Source of the DNA: an uncultured Acidobacteriota bacterium
GTDB lineage: Bacteria > Acidobacteriota > CAIWXX01
DNA length: 44,076 nt
Assembly (NCBI GenBank): GCA_903916735.1
Contig: CAIWXX010000155.1
Coordinates: forward strand, 1-44,076
Reading direction: 5' to 3'
Below the pieces are notes generated by a model. The model was not told where the DNA came from, searched no databases, and worked only from the letters and a program-made list of their open reading frames with translations. A program made the translations under genes and the position numbers. This document shows, piece by piece, positions 26,072 through 35,573 of the stretch. Within the stretch, counting starts at the first letter, position 1. Every line of letters begins with the position of its first letter.

Positions 26072-27133
26072 TTATTTTGCTACAGCCACTATTTTGTCAA
26101 GACATGTCGTCAATCGGTTTGCCAGAACCTGGACGTTGGGTTCAGCAAGCATCGTCAGATGGGTTCCTGGAACGGTCACTATCTCAACTGGTTCCATTGA
26201 GAACGCTCCCCAACCAAGAGCCGTATCATTTTGGAAAGATCCCATGTCACGGCTGGTCTGAGCCTGTTCCACCATGCTAACCGCCTCTCCAAAATCTTCC
26301 TTCGATCGAATCAGGGTGATGGGCCCGGCATATGGCTTGGGCACATATGAGCACCACGCGCGGCTGTTGGATTTGAACACATTGAGGAGCCGGCGGAGTT
26401 GATGAAGGGTTACATTTGATGACATGAGATTGATACTCTTCAGACGCTCGACAAAGTACTCCAGCTGTTCTTCCTGTGTTCGCCGTTGAAGCTCGCTTTC
26501 CGAGATCGACAATTTTCGGCCCCAGAGACCTTCGACATAATGGGCGATGGCAAGAAGCCATTTGCGGTTGTCTTCATAGAATCCAACGCTTCTGGTCTCA
26601 TGCAACTGTTCAGGCGCCATCCCAGGCGTGGTATCGAGGATAACGAGGAGGCCGATCTGAGAACCGAGCTGTTGAAGCTGCTGGGCCATTTCAAAGGCGA
26701 CTAGGCCACCGAAAGACCATCCACCGATGTCGATGGGGCCATCGGGTTGAATTCTTCGAATTTCACGCGCATAGAGTGAGGCCATATCCTCGATGCATGT
26801 CAGCGGCTCCAGATCATCCTGGAGTCCCTGCGATTGAAATCCGAAAAAGGGATGGTCAGGCCCCATAAATCGAGCCAGCGGAAAGAAGCAAAGAACATCG
26901 CCTCCGAGAGGATGCACACAGAAAAAGGGGCTCCTCGTGCCCGTCCTTTGAATCTCGACGAGGCATGATGGCAGTGGAGAAGTTGGTTTCAAGGGAGCCG
27001 CTATTTCGCACCTCAACCGCTTCTGCAGAAGATCTTGTTTGGCGGCTGAGAGCCGGGATCGCCGCGCTTCCAGGGTTGCCTGTCGAGCCGAGTAGTTTTC
27101 GTGATTCACTTCTACCTCAAAATGGAATTGCAT
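26072..27133 (-). CDS. Stand-alone type I thioesterase with linker helix
   Basis: A 353-residue product-releasing thioesterase of the kind normally fused to the last NRPS module. It begins FFCVHPLGGDVLCFFPLARF and has nucleophile elbow GGWSFGGLVAFEMAQQ (S140 from this start). The catalytic histidine region is PGTHLTMLAEP near the C-terminus. Residues 13-43 form a charged helix (LEARRSRLSAAKQDLLQKRL) homologous to the C-terminal tail of NRPS-3. ATG 27133 is chosen as the first ATG beyond the NRPS-3 stop. GTG 27211, overlapping that stop by 11 bases, would add 26 residues and cannot be excluded. It probably hydrolyses or cyclises the finished peptide, receiving it in trans. Confidence 0.88.
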   Translation of the reverse strand: MQFHFEVEVNHENYSARQATLEARRSRLSAAKQDLLQKRLRCEIAAPLKPTSPLPSCLVEIQRTGTRSPFFCVHPLGGDVLCFFPLARFMGPDHPFFGFQSQGLQDDLEPLTCIEDMASLYAREIRRIQPDGPIDIGGWSFGGLVAFEMAQQLQQLGSQIGLLVILDTTPGMAPEQLHETRSVGFYEDNRKWLLAIAHYVEGLWGRKLSISESELQRRTQEEQLEYFVERLKSINLMSSNVTLHQLRRLLNVFKSNSRAWCSYVPKPYAGPITLIRSKEDFGEAVSMVEQAQTSRDMGSFQNDTALGWGAFSMEPVEIVTVPGTHLTMLAEPNVQVLANRLTTCLDKIVAVAK

Positions 27134-27200
27134 GGGGTGAGCTGCCTCAGCAAGGCGATCCTCCCAAACTGAATCATCGCCACAAAGAAGGTGCGCGTCG

Positions 27201-30200
27201 TCATTTCTCACCTCGGAGACGCTTTTCAAGCAGCACGCCCTTGGCCGCCGACAGCCGGGCCCGCCTGGCCGCCAACTCGCTTTTTCGGCTTTCGGCTGAG
27301 TCCGGTGATTGACTCTGCCCTTTTTGAATGCTGTTGCCGGCCTGCATGTGAGATGTGCGGAGGAACCTGGATGCGCGTATTCGATGGAGTTCTGAGAGAT
27401 TGAGCTGTCCGTCATCCATGAGCGGCAGCGCGTCCAGCTGAATGTATGTGATCGATCCGGAGGCACCATTCAAACCGGCTTTTAGATAATGATCGAATTC
27501 CGCATCGGTCGGGACTGAAGCTCCACGACTGATAAGATAAGCGACGAGTGATTGGTCCAGCGGAGCTATTTCATTGCGCAAAACCACACATCTCTCGACG
27601 GCAGAATGCTGGGCCAGTCGATTTTCAATTGCCTGTGTCCGTGTCATCAGCTCTTCATGCTCTGCCGGTTGCAGCAAGGGCAGATCGAGGAGTCGTTTCT
27701 GCGGTTTCTCAACGGCGGCGCCGAGCAATCGTTCGAAGTGTCCGAGCACACGCATCATCGTCTCATCGGAGAAGAGGTCGGTGTTGTATTCAAGGACGAC
27801 GCTGTAGCCGCTCTCCAGTTTCGACATGACGATACTCAGATCGAAGTGCGCGATCGACGAATCGAATTCGAAAGGTTCCAATGAAATGTCCTTCATGAGA
27901 GGCAGGTTCATCGGAGCGTTTTGTAACGCGAACATGACCTGGAAGATTGGATTGCGCCCCGGATCCCTTTCAGGCTGCAGCGTTTCAACCAGTTTTTCGA
28001 ACGGCACATCCTGGTGGGCATAGGTGCTTAGCGTCACATCTCGAACACGCCGAAGGAGTTCTTCAAAAGTGGGATGACCTGAGAGAGAGGTTCTGAGAAC
28101 CAGTGTATTGACGAAAAATCCGATAAGTCCCTCGATTTCCACGCGATTGCGATTGGTGAAGGGAGAGCCGACGAGGATGTCCTCCAACCCCGTGTAACGA
28201 AACATCAGTGTTTCAAACACGGCGAGCAGCACCATATAGGGTGTTGTCGCAGTCCGGTGGCAGAGAGTTTCCAGTTGTTCGGAGAATTCAGGAATGAGCA
28301 TCGTCGATTGAGCCCGCCCCCGGAAGGTCATCATTTTCGGCCGGGGATAATCAGTAGGGAGATCCAGGATCGGGAGGGTACCGCCCAGTCGCTCTTTCCA
28401 AAAAGCCAACTCGGCCTCCAGCGTCTCTCCTCGTAGCCATTCCCGCTGCCAGACGGCATAATCCCCAAATTGAATCGGCAGCTCCGGCAGTGGAGATGGG
28501 CTGCGGGAAGAAAAGGCGCCATAAAGCACGACCAGTTCTCGAAGGAAAATTCCGAGTGACCAACCATCGGCCACGATATGATGGATGGTCAGAAGAAGAA
28601 CATGATCATCAGCCTTCAGTCGCAACAGCTTCGTTCGAATAAGAGGCCCATCAGCCAGACTGAAGGGTTGTTGAGCCTCTTCGTGCGCAAGGCTGACTGC
28701 GGCAGCTTCGCGCTTCCCCTCGTCGATCTCGGTGAGGTCTATCGCCGGGAGAGGCACGGGCGAGGCAGCATCGATGAGCTGCACCGGTTCTCCTCCGCTC
28801 TTTCCAAACCTTGTCCTCAGCGATTCATGCCGGCGAACGATCTCACTGATCGCATTTTCCAGTGACTCGACATCCAGTGTCCCGCGGAGACGAACCGGAT
28901 TTGGAATATTGTAGCTCGCCGTATTCGGCTCCAATTGATCCATGAACCAGAGCCTCTGTTGTGAAAAAGAGACGGGAAATTTTATTCGATCGATGCGCGG
29001 CAATCTTCGAATCGGAGGAATTTCCGGACTCCCTCCCGAACGCTTTGCGCTGTTGATGGCGTCGGAAAGCCCCGCAACAGTGGGCGATTCGAAGATCCTT
29101 CTCAACGGTAGCTCCACCCCAAAGGCTGTTCGAACTCGAGAAATAATCTGCGTTGCAAGAAGCGAATGCCCGCCCAAATCGAAAAAGTTGTCATGAACAC
29201 TCACGGTATCGACACGCAACACCTCAGACCACACGCCGGCCAGCACTTCTTCGACCGGCGTCCGTGGCGCAACGTATGTATGGCCATCTTCCCCGGAGCT
29301 CCAGTCCGGCGCCGGTAGCGCTCGCCGATCCACTTTCCCGCTTGGCGTCATGGGCAATGAATCGAGGATCATAACCGCCGATGGCACCATGTAATCCGGC
29401 AGTTTCTCCTTCAGATACCCGCGGATCCCTTCAACAGATAATGTCGTACCCTCCTCGGGTACGACATACCCCACCAGCCGCTTGGTTGTGTCTTCCCGCA
29501 CAAACACAACGGCTTCTCGTACTCCGTCATACCCCTTGATAACAACCTCGATCTCGCCCGGCTCGATGCGGAATCCCCTCACCTTGACCTGCTGGTCTTT
29601 CCTCCCGAGAAACTCGATATCACCATTCGACAGGTACCGGGAAAGATCGCCGGTCCTATAAAGCCTCATCCCAGGCTCCTTGCTGAAAGGATCGGGAACA
29701 AATCGCTCCGCCGTCGCATCCGGCCGATTCAAGTATCCACGCGCCAACGCATCGCCGCCGATAAAGAGCTCGCCTGTCACACCCGCAGGAACAGGCTGAA
29801 GGTGTTCATCCAAAAGATGAATTTGCGTATTCGCGATTGGACGGCCGATGGGTGGCAGAGTCGGCCAGCTCGATGGGCAATCACTGAGCGTGTGCACCGT
29901 GACAACGTGCGCCTCAGAAGGTCCATAGTGATTCGCGAGTGTGCAGCCTTTCAGCTTATCGAACATGTCCACGAGGCTGCGCGTCGTCAGGAGTTGCTCT
30001 CCGGCCGTGATGATCTCGAGCAAGCTCGTCGGAATCTGGCCGCCCGCATCGATCATTTCCGCCAGCTGTTGAAGGGCGACATATGGGACAAAGATCCGAG
30101 TAATCCGCGCTGAATTCAGGAATCGCAGCAGAGCCCAGCCATCTCGACGAATCTCATCCGAGATCAGCACCAGACTGCCGCCGGCGCACCATGTCGAGAA

Positions 30201-33200
30201 AATTTCCTGGATGGATACATCAAAGCTGAGTGGTGCAAACTGCAGAGTTCTGGAACAAGCAGCCGACGACGAACAACCCAGCTGCCAAGTTACCAGATTC
30301 GTGACGGTTCGGTGGCTCAGCACCACTCCTTTTGGCCGCCCCGTTGATCCGGATGTATAGATGACGTAGGCCAGGTTTTGAGCCGTCGCATTCATCGAAG
30401 GATTTGTCATCGGGTTCAGTGCAATAGTCTGCCAGCCGGTATCGAGACAAAGGACATGAGAGTCGTGCTCGGGAAGCCCGTGAAGGAGGCGCTCCTGAGT
30501 GAGGAGCACAGGCACGCGCGAATCCACCAACATGAAAGCCAGACGGTCCTTGGGATAGGCGGGATCGAGCGGAACATATGCAGCGCCCGCCTTTAAAATC
30601 CCAAGGAGTCCAACGGCCATTTCGACTGATCGCTCGACGCATATCCCGACAAGCGCGTCGGACCCGACTCCAAGCCCCAGCAGGTGGTGTGCCAATTGAT
30701 TCGCCCGCGCGTTCAATTCTCCGAAAGTCAGGACCCGCTCTTCAAACACAACGGCAATGGCATCGGGAGTTCGCGTCGCCTGATTCTGGAAAAGCTCGTG
30801 AATGCATCGATCTCTTGGATATTCCGTCAGGCTGTCATTCCACGTCGTCACGAGCCGATAGCGTTCTTCATCAGTCAGAAGCGGCAGCTGCGAAACAGGC
30901 CGATCACACTCTCTGACAGCTCCTTCCAGAAGCATACAGAGATGCGCCGCCATGCGCTCTATCGTTGATGCCTCAAACAAATCCGTGTTGTATTCGAATG
31001 TCGCGCTAAGATCCTCCTCGTTCTCTTCAATCGCCAAAAGCAGGTCAAATTTGGATGTTTCACTATCGATACCAAGAACCTCGACGGTGAGATCCGAAAA
31101 GATGAGTGGATGCTGTGAAGCAGTCTGCAGAGTGAACATGACCTGAAAGAGCGGTGTACGGCTCAAGTTGCGATCCGGGTGCAGATCCTCTACCAGTTTC
31201 TCGAAAGGGACGTCCTGATGAGCATAGGCTCCCAATGCCACATCTCGCACTCGTTTCATCAGCTCTCGATAACTCGGATCTCCGGACAGGTGAGTCCTGA
31301 GGACAAGCGTGTTGACAAAGAACCCAATCAGATTCTCAATTTCGACACGCGTGCGGTTTGATATTGGCGACCCAATCACGATGTCGTCCTGCCCTGTATA
31401 GCGATAGAGCAAAATCTTAAATGCCGCCAGAAGGGCCATGAATAAGGTCACGCCTTCTTGCAGGCACAGGGCTCTCAGTTTCTGATTTACTTCGCGCGGG
31501 AAACTGAAATCGCAGTGCGCGCCGCGATAGGTTTGAACGGGAGGCCGTGGCCTGTCGGTCGGGAGCTCCAGCGTCGGAAGGTCCCCTCCTAATTTCTCCC
31601 GCCAATATGACATTTGCCGTTCAATGACATCGTCACTCAACCACCTTCTCTGCCAGAGAGCAAAATCCGCATATTGAACGCTCAGATCCGGCAGCGGCGA
31701 TCCCCTTCCAGCCGTGAAAGCCTCATAGAGTGATTTCAATTCATTGAAGAACACATTCATCGACCATCCATCGGATATGATGTGGTGCATCGTCAGCAGG
31801 AGGACATGATCTTCGTCATACAGATGGAGGAGGTGCATCCGGAACAAGGGTGCACTCCTGAGGTCAAAGGGGCGTTGAGCTTCTTCCTGTGCCCGCTGTC
31901 GCAAAGCCGTTTCCCGCTCAGCCTCGGTCAACGCTTCTATTTCCGTCACCGGCAAAGAAAAAGAGACGACAGGCGAGATCACCTGAACTGGCTCATCATC
32001 AATGACAGTGAATGCTGTGCGCAACGACTCATGGCGCCTGACAATCTCTCTTAAACACTTTTCCAGAAGAGGAACTTTCAGCCGCCCATGGAGGCGTATC
32101 GCCAGAGGAATATTGTAGAAGGGACTACCGGATTCCCATTGATCCAGGAACCATAAGCGCTGTTGCGAGAAGGAGAGCGGAATTTTGCCCTCTCTCTCTA
32201 TTGCCATCAAAGGCGGTGCATTCAATTCGGCTCCGACCTTCACTAGATGTTCGATTTCATCAGCCAATTGAGCGACCGTCGGCGCCGTGAAAAGCTTTCT
32301 TAACGGCAGTTCGACTCCGAGCGCCTGCCGCAGCCGCGATGCCACCTTCGTCGCATTAAGCGAATGACCTCCAAGCTCGAAAAAGTTGTCGTGAATTCCG
32401 ACTCGATCTTGCTTGAGCACATCAGCCCAAATAGCCGCCACCATTTCTTCCACAGGAGTTCGCGGACGGACGTCATCATCTCTGTGTCCAGCCATTCCCG
32501 GCTCTGGTTTTGGAAGTGCCTGGCGGTTCACTTTGCCATTCGGTGTCAAAGGGATCTTCTCCAAAACAACGAAAGCCGACGGCATCATGTAATCAGGCAA
32601 GCATTCTTTCAGAGGTTCTCGCAAATGATTCGCGGAAACCACCGTGCCAGGCTGTGGAACAACATAGGCCACAAGTCTTCTATCCCCAGGAGTATCCTCT
32701 CGAAGCACGACGACAGCACTTGCGACATCCGGCTGCCGATTGATGATCGACTCGATCTCCCCCATCTCGATCCGAAACCCACGAATTTTCACCTGATGGT
32801 CGATTCTCCCGAGAAATTCAATATTGCCATCAGGGAGGTATCGTGCCAGATCACCCGTCCTATACAGTCGCTCGCCCGGCGTCTGTCCCAAAGGATTGGG
32901 GATGAATTTTTCTGCGGTTAGATCCGGCCTATCCAAATATCCTCGTGCCAGGCAGACACCTCCGATATGGATCTCCCCCGGAACGCCGATCGGAAGAGGA
33001 TTCAAATTCGGATCCAAGATGTATGTTCGTACGTTCGAAATCGGAGTTCCAATCGGTGGGATACTCCCCGGAACGACGACTTCAAAAAATGTCGTCATGA
33101 TTGTGGCCTCTGTGGGGCCATAGAGGTTGAAGAAGCGCCGGCCTTCGGCCCATCGAATCGCCACATCGGCCGGACATGCTTCGCCGGCCACGGTCACGAT

Positions 33201-35573
33201 CTTCAAAGAGGGTAAGTCCTCGTCTTCAGTCATGACAGCCAGGGCTGAAGGCGGCAACGTCACAATCGTGATGTCGTTGTCTCGAACAAACTGCGCCAGG
33301 CCGGATCCCGGCATCAGTGATTCACGTTGCGCCAGGTGGAGTGTGGCTCCGACTCCAAGGGCACGTGTAATCTCAGCCGTGGCGGCATCGAAGCTGAGCG
33401 ATGCAAACTGAAGGACCTGATCCCCGGGGCCCAGTGTAAACAGCTTTGTTTCCGTCTCAACGAAATTGGCAAGGCCTCGATGTGCCAGCTGCACACCCTT
33501 GGGCCTGCCTGTTGTACCGGATGTGTAGATAACATACGCGAGATAATCCACATCCGCTCGATGATCCGGATTCGCTTCCGAAAACCGCGATATTGATTCC
33601 CATTCGGAATTCATGCAAATGAGTCTCGCTCGTTCTGCCGGCAAATCATGTGCCAGATCTGTCGTTGTCAAAACTAAGGGAGTTCGGGAATCTTCCAGCA
33701 TGAAGGCGAGGCGGTCTCGTGGGTACAGTGGATCCAGAGGCAGATAGGCGCCCCCAGCTTTCAGAATTCCAAGTATGGCGACGATCATACTGGGAGTTCG
33801 GTCAAGGCAAATTCCCACTAAAACTTCGGGGCCGACTCCAGCATCGATCAGATAGTGGGCCAGTTGGTTGGCTCGTGCATTAAGCTCGCCATACGTCACA
33901 TCATGGCCGTGGTACTTCACGGCGACAGCGTTTGGAAATCGTGCCGCTTGAGTTTCAAATAATTCGTGAAAACAGGTGCCACTCAAGACTGCCGTCTGAG
34001 TGCTATTCCACTCGACGATGAGCCGGTGCTGTTCCGCCGTGTTCATGAGTGGAATATCGACAAGACGGGTATCCGGACGCGCGGTCACTGACTCGAAAAT
34101 GGTTTGAAGGTGTCCGAGCCAGCGAACGGCCGTGGTCCGATCAAACAGATCGGTGTTGAATTCAATGTTGGCTGTCAGCTCTTGGTCTGAATCCGCCATA
34201 ACGAGTGTCATATCGAACTTTGCTGTTCTGTTTTCGGTTTCTGCGAGTGTGAATTGCAGGCCTGACAATGAGCTGGTTATCAGGGGATCGGCCTGATATG
34301 CAAACCCCACCTGGAAGAGCGGAGAATAGCTGGGATCGCGTGGAGGCTGTAATTCGCTGATGAGCATTTCAAGCGGCACATCCTGATGGGCATGCGCTCC
34401 GAGGACGACGTCACGCACTCGACGCAGAATCTCACGAAAATCGGGATTGCCCGACAGGTCGGTGCGAAGGACCAGCATATTGACAAAAAAGCCGATCAGC
34501 CCTTCGAATTCCTCCTGCCGACGACCTGCGATCGGACCTCCGACAATGACGTCTTCATGATTGGTATAGTGATGGAGGAAGACATAAAACCCCGCCAGCA
34601 GGAGCATATAGATAGAGACGCCCTCAGTGAGGCTCAGAGCTCGCAGAGCCTCACGCAGAGAGCGTGAAAGAGTGAGTGTCTGAAGCGCCCCATTCTGAGT
34701 CCGCACTGCCGGGCGGGGGCGATCTGCCGGAAGAAGGAGAACGGGAAAGGGATCAGCCAATTGCCGCTTCCAATATTCAAGCTGCTCGTGCAATACCTCG
34801 CCCTGCAGCCATTGACGCTGCCAGAACACATAGTCAACATACTGAAGAGTCAATTCTGGAAGCGGCGAGGGGCGTTGTTCGGAGAAGGCGTTGTAGAGCG
34901 CTGTCAGCTCGCGCAGAAGCACTCCGATTGACCATCCATCAGAGATGATGTGGTGCATGTTGAGTAAAAAGAAGTGATCCGTCGAATTGAGTCGATACAG
35001 AAAAGGGCGCAGCAACGGACCTCGACCAAGGTCGAATGGGCGTAGAGCCTCTAGAGTGCAACGGCGTTCCGCTTCCGCCTCTTTCTCACTCTCAGGGACG
35101 CTTCCGAGATCGATGAGCTGGAGAGTCATCGGAGCAAAGGGAGTGATGCGTTGATAGGGCATCCCATCCACCGCATGGAAGACGGTGCGCAATGCTTCGT
35201 GACGGCGGACGATCTCGTTCAAAGCCCTCTCCATGGCGATCACATCGAGTGGCCCTTGCACACGAGCAAAGTAGGGTATGTTGTAAGCCGCTGTGTCGGG
35301 CGTCAGTTGCTCGACGAGCCACAACTGGCGCTGGGCGAATGAGAGCGGGATACTCTCATGATGAGAGACGCATTCGATCCGAGGGGTTGGGCGTGCTTCG
35401 GCTCGGCTCGCTTCCTTGATGTAAGACACGATGTCGGCCTTGCGAGCAGCCAGTTCCGAACGGAATTCCGGCGTGAGTGCTCCTTTCGGAGCGCTAAACC
35501 GCAACTGCTCGCCTTCAATCCACAGTCTGATGTCGCGCGCGCGTAATTCCGATATCAGTTGAGTGATCGTCAT
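27201..35573 (-). CDS. NRPS-3: docking-C-A-PCP-C-A-PCP-C-(A remnant)
   Basis: A 2790-residue synthetase. Approximate domains: TubC-type docking 1-55; C1 75-505 (HHIISDGW); A1 530-1020; PCP1 1045-1110 (LGGHSL); C2 1130-1565 (HHIISDGW); A2 1588-2075; PCP2 2100-2165; C3 2190-2625 (HHIVADGW). After C3 comes a short adenylation C-terminal-subdomain remnant and a charged helix, with no further PCP or TE. By hand alignment to GrsA, the A1 pocket is D-A-A-T-T-A-L-I-M-K, which I do not recognise. The A2 pocket is D-V-Q-F-I-A-H-V-V-K, a proline-type code. No epimerisation or methylation domain is seen. ATG 35573 overlaps the NRPS-2 stop as ATGA, with GAAGG just upstream, so the two are translationally coupled. 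The missing A-PCP after C3 means the last acceptor must come from another protein, or C3 is terminal or inactive. Confidence 0.95.
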   Translation of the reverse strand: MTITQLISELRARDIRLWIEGEQLRFSAPKGALTPEFRSELAARKADIVSYIKEASRAEARPTPRIECVSHHESIPLSFAQRQLWLVEQLTPDTAAYNIPYFARVQGPLDVIAMERALNEIVRRHEALRTVFHAVDGMPYQRITPFAPMTLQLIDLGSVPESEKEAEAERRCTLEALRPFDLGRGPLLRPFLYRLNSTDHFFLLNMHHIISDGWSIGVLLRELTALYNAFSEQRPSPLPELTLQYVDYVFWQRQWLQGEVLHEQLEYWKRQLADPFPVLLLPADRPRPAVRTQNGALQTLTLSRSLREALRALSLTEGVSIYMLLLAGFYVFLHHYTNHEDVIVGGPIAGRRQEEFEGLIGFFVNMLVLRTDLSGNPDFREILRRVRDVVLGAHAHQDVPLEMLISELQPPRDPSYSPLFQVGFAYQADPLITSSLSGLQFTLAETENRTAKFDMTLVMADSDQELTANIEFNTDLFDRTTAVRWLGHLQTIFESVTARPDTRLVDIPLMNTAEQHRLIVEWNSTQTAVLSGTCFHELFETQAARFPNAVAVKYHGHDVTYGELNARANQLAHYLIDAGVGPEVLVGICLDRTPSMIVAILGILKAGGAYLPLDPLYPRDRLAFMLEDSRTPLVLTTTDLAHDLPAERARLICMNSEWESISRFSEANPDHRADVDYLAYVIYTSGTTGRPKGVQLAHRGLANFVETETKLFTLGPGDQVLQFASLSFDAATAEITRALGVGATLHLAQRESLMPGSGLAQFVRDNDITIVTLPPSALAVMTEDEDLPSLKIVTVAGEACPADVAIRWAEGRRFFNLYGPTEATIMTTFFEVVVPGSIPPIGTPISNVRTYILDPNLNPLPIGVPGEIHIGGVCLARGYLDRPDLTAEKFIPNPLGQTPGERLYRTGDLARYLPDGNIEFLGRIDHQVKIRGFRIEMGEIESIINRQPDVASAVVVLREDTPGDRRLVAYVVPQPGTVVSANHLREPLKECLPDYMMPSAFVVLEKIPLTPNGKVNRQALPKPEPGMAGHRDDDVRPRTPVEEMVAAIWADVLKQDRVGIHDNFFELGGHSLNATKVASRLRQALGVELPLRKLFTAPTVAQLADEIEHLVKVGAELNAPPLMAIEREGKIPLSFSQQRLWFLDQWESGSPFYNIPLAIRLHGRLKVPLLEKCLREIVRRHESLRTAFTVIDDEPVQVISPVVSFSLPVTEIEALTEAERETALRQRAQEEAQRPFDLRSAPLFRMHLLHLYDEDHVLLLTMHHIISDGWSMNVFFNELKSLYEAFTAGRGSPLPDLSVQYADFALWQRRWLSDDVIERQMSYWREKLGGDLPTLELPTDRPRPPVQTYRGAHCDFSFPREVNQKLRALCLQEGVTLFMALLAAFKILLYRYTGQDDIVIGSPISNRTRVEIENLIGFFVNTLVLRTHLSGDPSYRELMKRVRDVALGAYAHQDVPFEKLVEDLHPDRNLSRTPLFQVMFTLQTASQHPLIFSDLTVEVLGIDSETSKFDLLLAIEENEEDLSATFEYNTDLFEASTIERMAAHLCMLLEGAVRECDRPVSQLPLLTDEERYRLVTTWNDSLTEYPRDRCIHELFQNQATRTPDAIAVVFEERVLTFGELNARANQLAHHLLGLGVGSDALVGICVERSVEMAVGLLGILKAGAAYVPLDPAYPKDRLAFMLVDSRVPVLLTQERLLHGLPEHDSHVLCLDTGWQTIALNPMTNPSMNATAQNLAYVIYTSGSTGRPKGVVLSHRTVTNLVTWQLGCSSSAACSRTLQFAPLSFDVSIQEIFSTWCAGGSLVLISDEIRRDGWALLRFLNSARITRIFVPYVALQQLAEMIDAGGQIPTSLLEIITAGEQLLTTRSLVDMFDKLKGCTLANHYGPSEAHVVTVHTLSDCPSSWPTLPPIGRPIANTQIHLLDEHLQPVPAGVTGELFIGGDALARGYLNRPDATAERFVPDPFSKEPGMRLYRTGDLSRYLSNGDIEFLGRKDQQVKVRGFRIEPGEIEVVIKGYDGVREAVVFVREDTTKRLVGYVVPEEGTTLSVEGIRGYLKEKLPDYMVPSAVMILDSLPMTPSGKVDRRALPAPDWSSGEDGHTYVAPRTPVEEVLAGVWSEVLRVDTVSVHDNFFDLGGHSLLATQIISRVRTAFGVELPLRRIFESPTVAGLSDAINSAKRSGGSPEIPPIRRLPRIDRIKFPVSFSQQRLWFMDQLEPNTASYNIPNPVRLRGTLDVESLENAISEIVRRHESLRTRFGKSGGEPVQLIDAASPVPLPAIDLTEIDEGKREAAAVSLAHEEAQQPFSLADGPLIRTKLLRLKADDHVLLLTIHHIVADGWSLGIFLRELVVLYGAFSSRSPSPLPELPIQFGDYAVWQREWLRGETLEAELAFWKERLGGTLPILDLPTDYPRPKMMTFRGRAQSTMLIPEFSEQLETLCHRTATTPYMVLLAVFETLMFRYTGLEDILVGSPFTNRNRVEIEGLIGFFVNTLVLRTSLSGHPTFEELLRRVRDVTLSTYAHQDVPFEKLVETLQPERDPGRNPIFQVMFALQNAPMNLPLMKDISLEPFEFDSSIAHFDLSIVMSKLESGYSVVLEYNTDLFSDETMMRVLGHFERLLGAAVEKPQKRLLDLPLLQPAEHEELMTRTQAIENRLAQHSAVERCVVLRNEIAPLDQSLVAYLISRGASVPTDAEFDHYLKAGLNGASGSITYIQLDALPLMDDGQLNLSELHRIRASRFLRTSHMQAGNSIQKGQSQSPDSAESRKSELAARRARLSAAKGVLLEKRLRGEK
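27375..27645 (-). other. Vestigial adenylation C-terminal subdomain in NRPS-3
   Basis: About 90 residues following C3 align with the small C-terminal subdomain of an A domain. AIENRLAQHSAVERCVVL corresponds to the usual GEIE-x-x-L-x-x-H-P-x-V-x-E-A-V-V segment. SLVAYLISR corresponds to RLVAYVVP, and LDALPLMDDGQLNLSEL to the A10 region LPLTPNGKVDRRAL. The A10 lysine is replaced (GQL instead of GKV), and the whole large subdomain (A1-A7) is absent. It cannot adenylate. Confidence 0.7.
35409..35573 (-). other. TubC-type N-terminal docking domain of NRPS-3
   Basis: Residues 1-55 match the TubC N-terminal docking fold (beta-hairpin docking domain). It shows LISELRARDIRLWIEGEQLR then a short hydrophobic strand with F-S-A-P-K-G, and a helix LAARKADIVSYIK. 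Such domains bind short acidic linear motifs at the C-terminus of the upstream synthetase. It shows that NRPS-3 accepts a chain from another protein. Confidence 0.8.

Noticed and set aside
27134-27469. Long N-terminal extension of the thioesterase frame into NRPS-3
   Set aside because: Most of it overlaps the NRPS-3 coding sequence in another frame and shows no domain. Only the GTG at 27211 remains a minor possibility.
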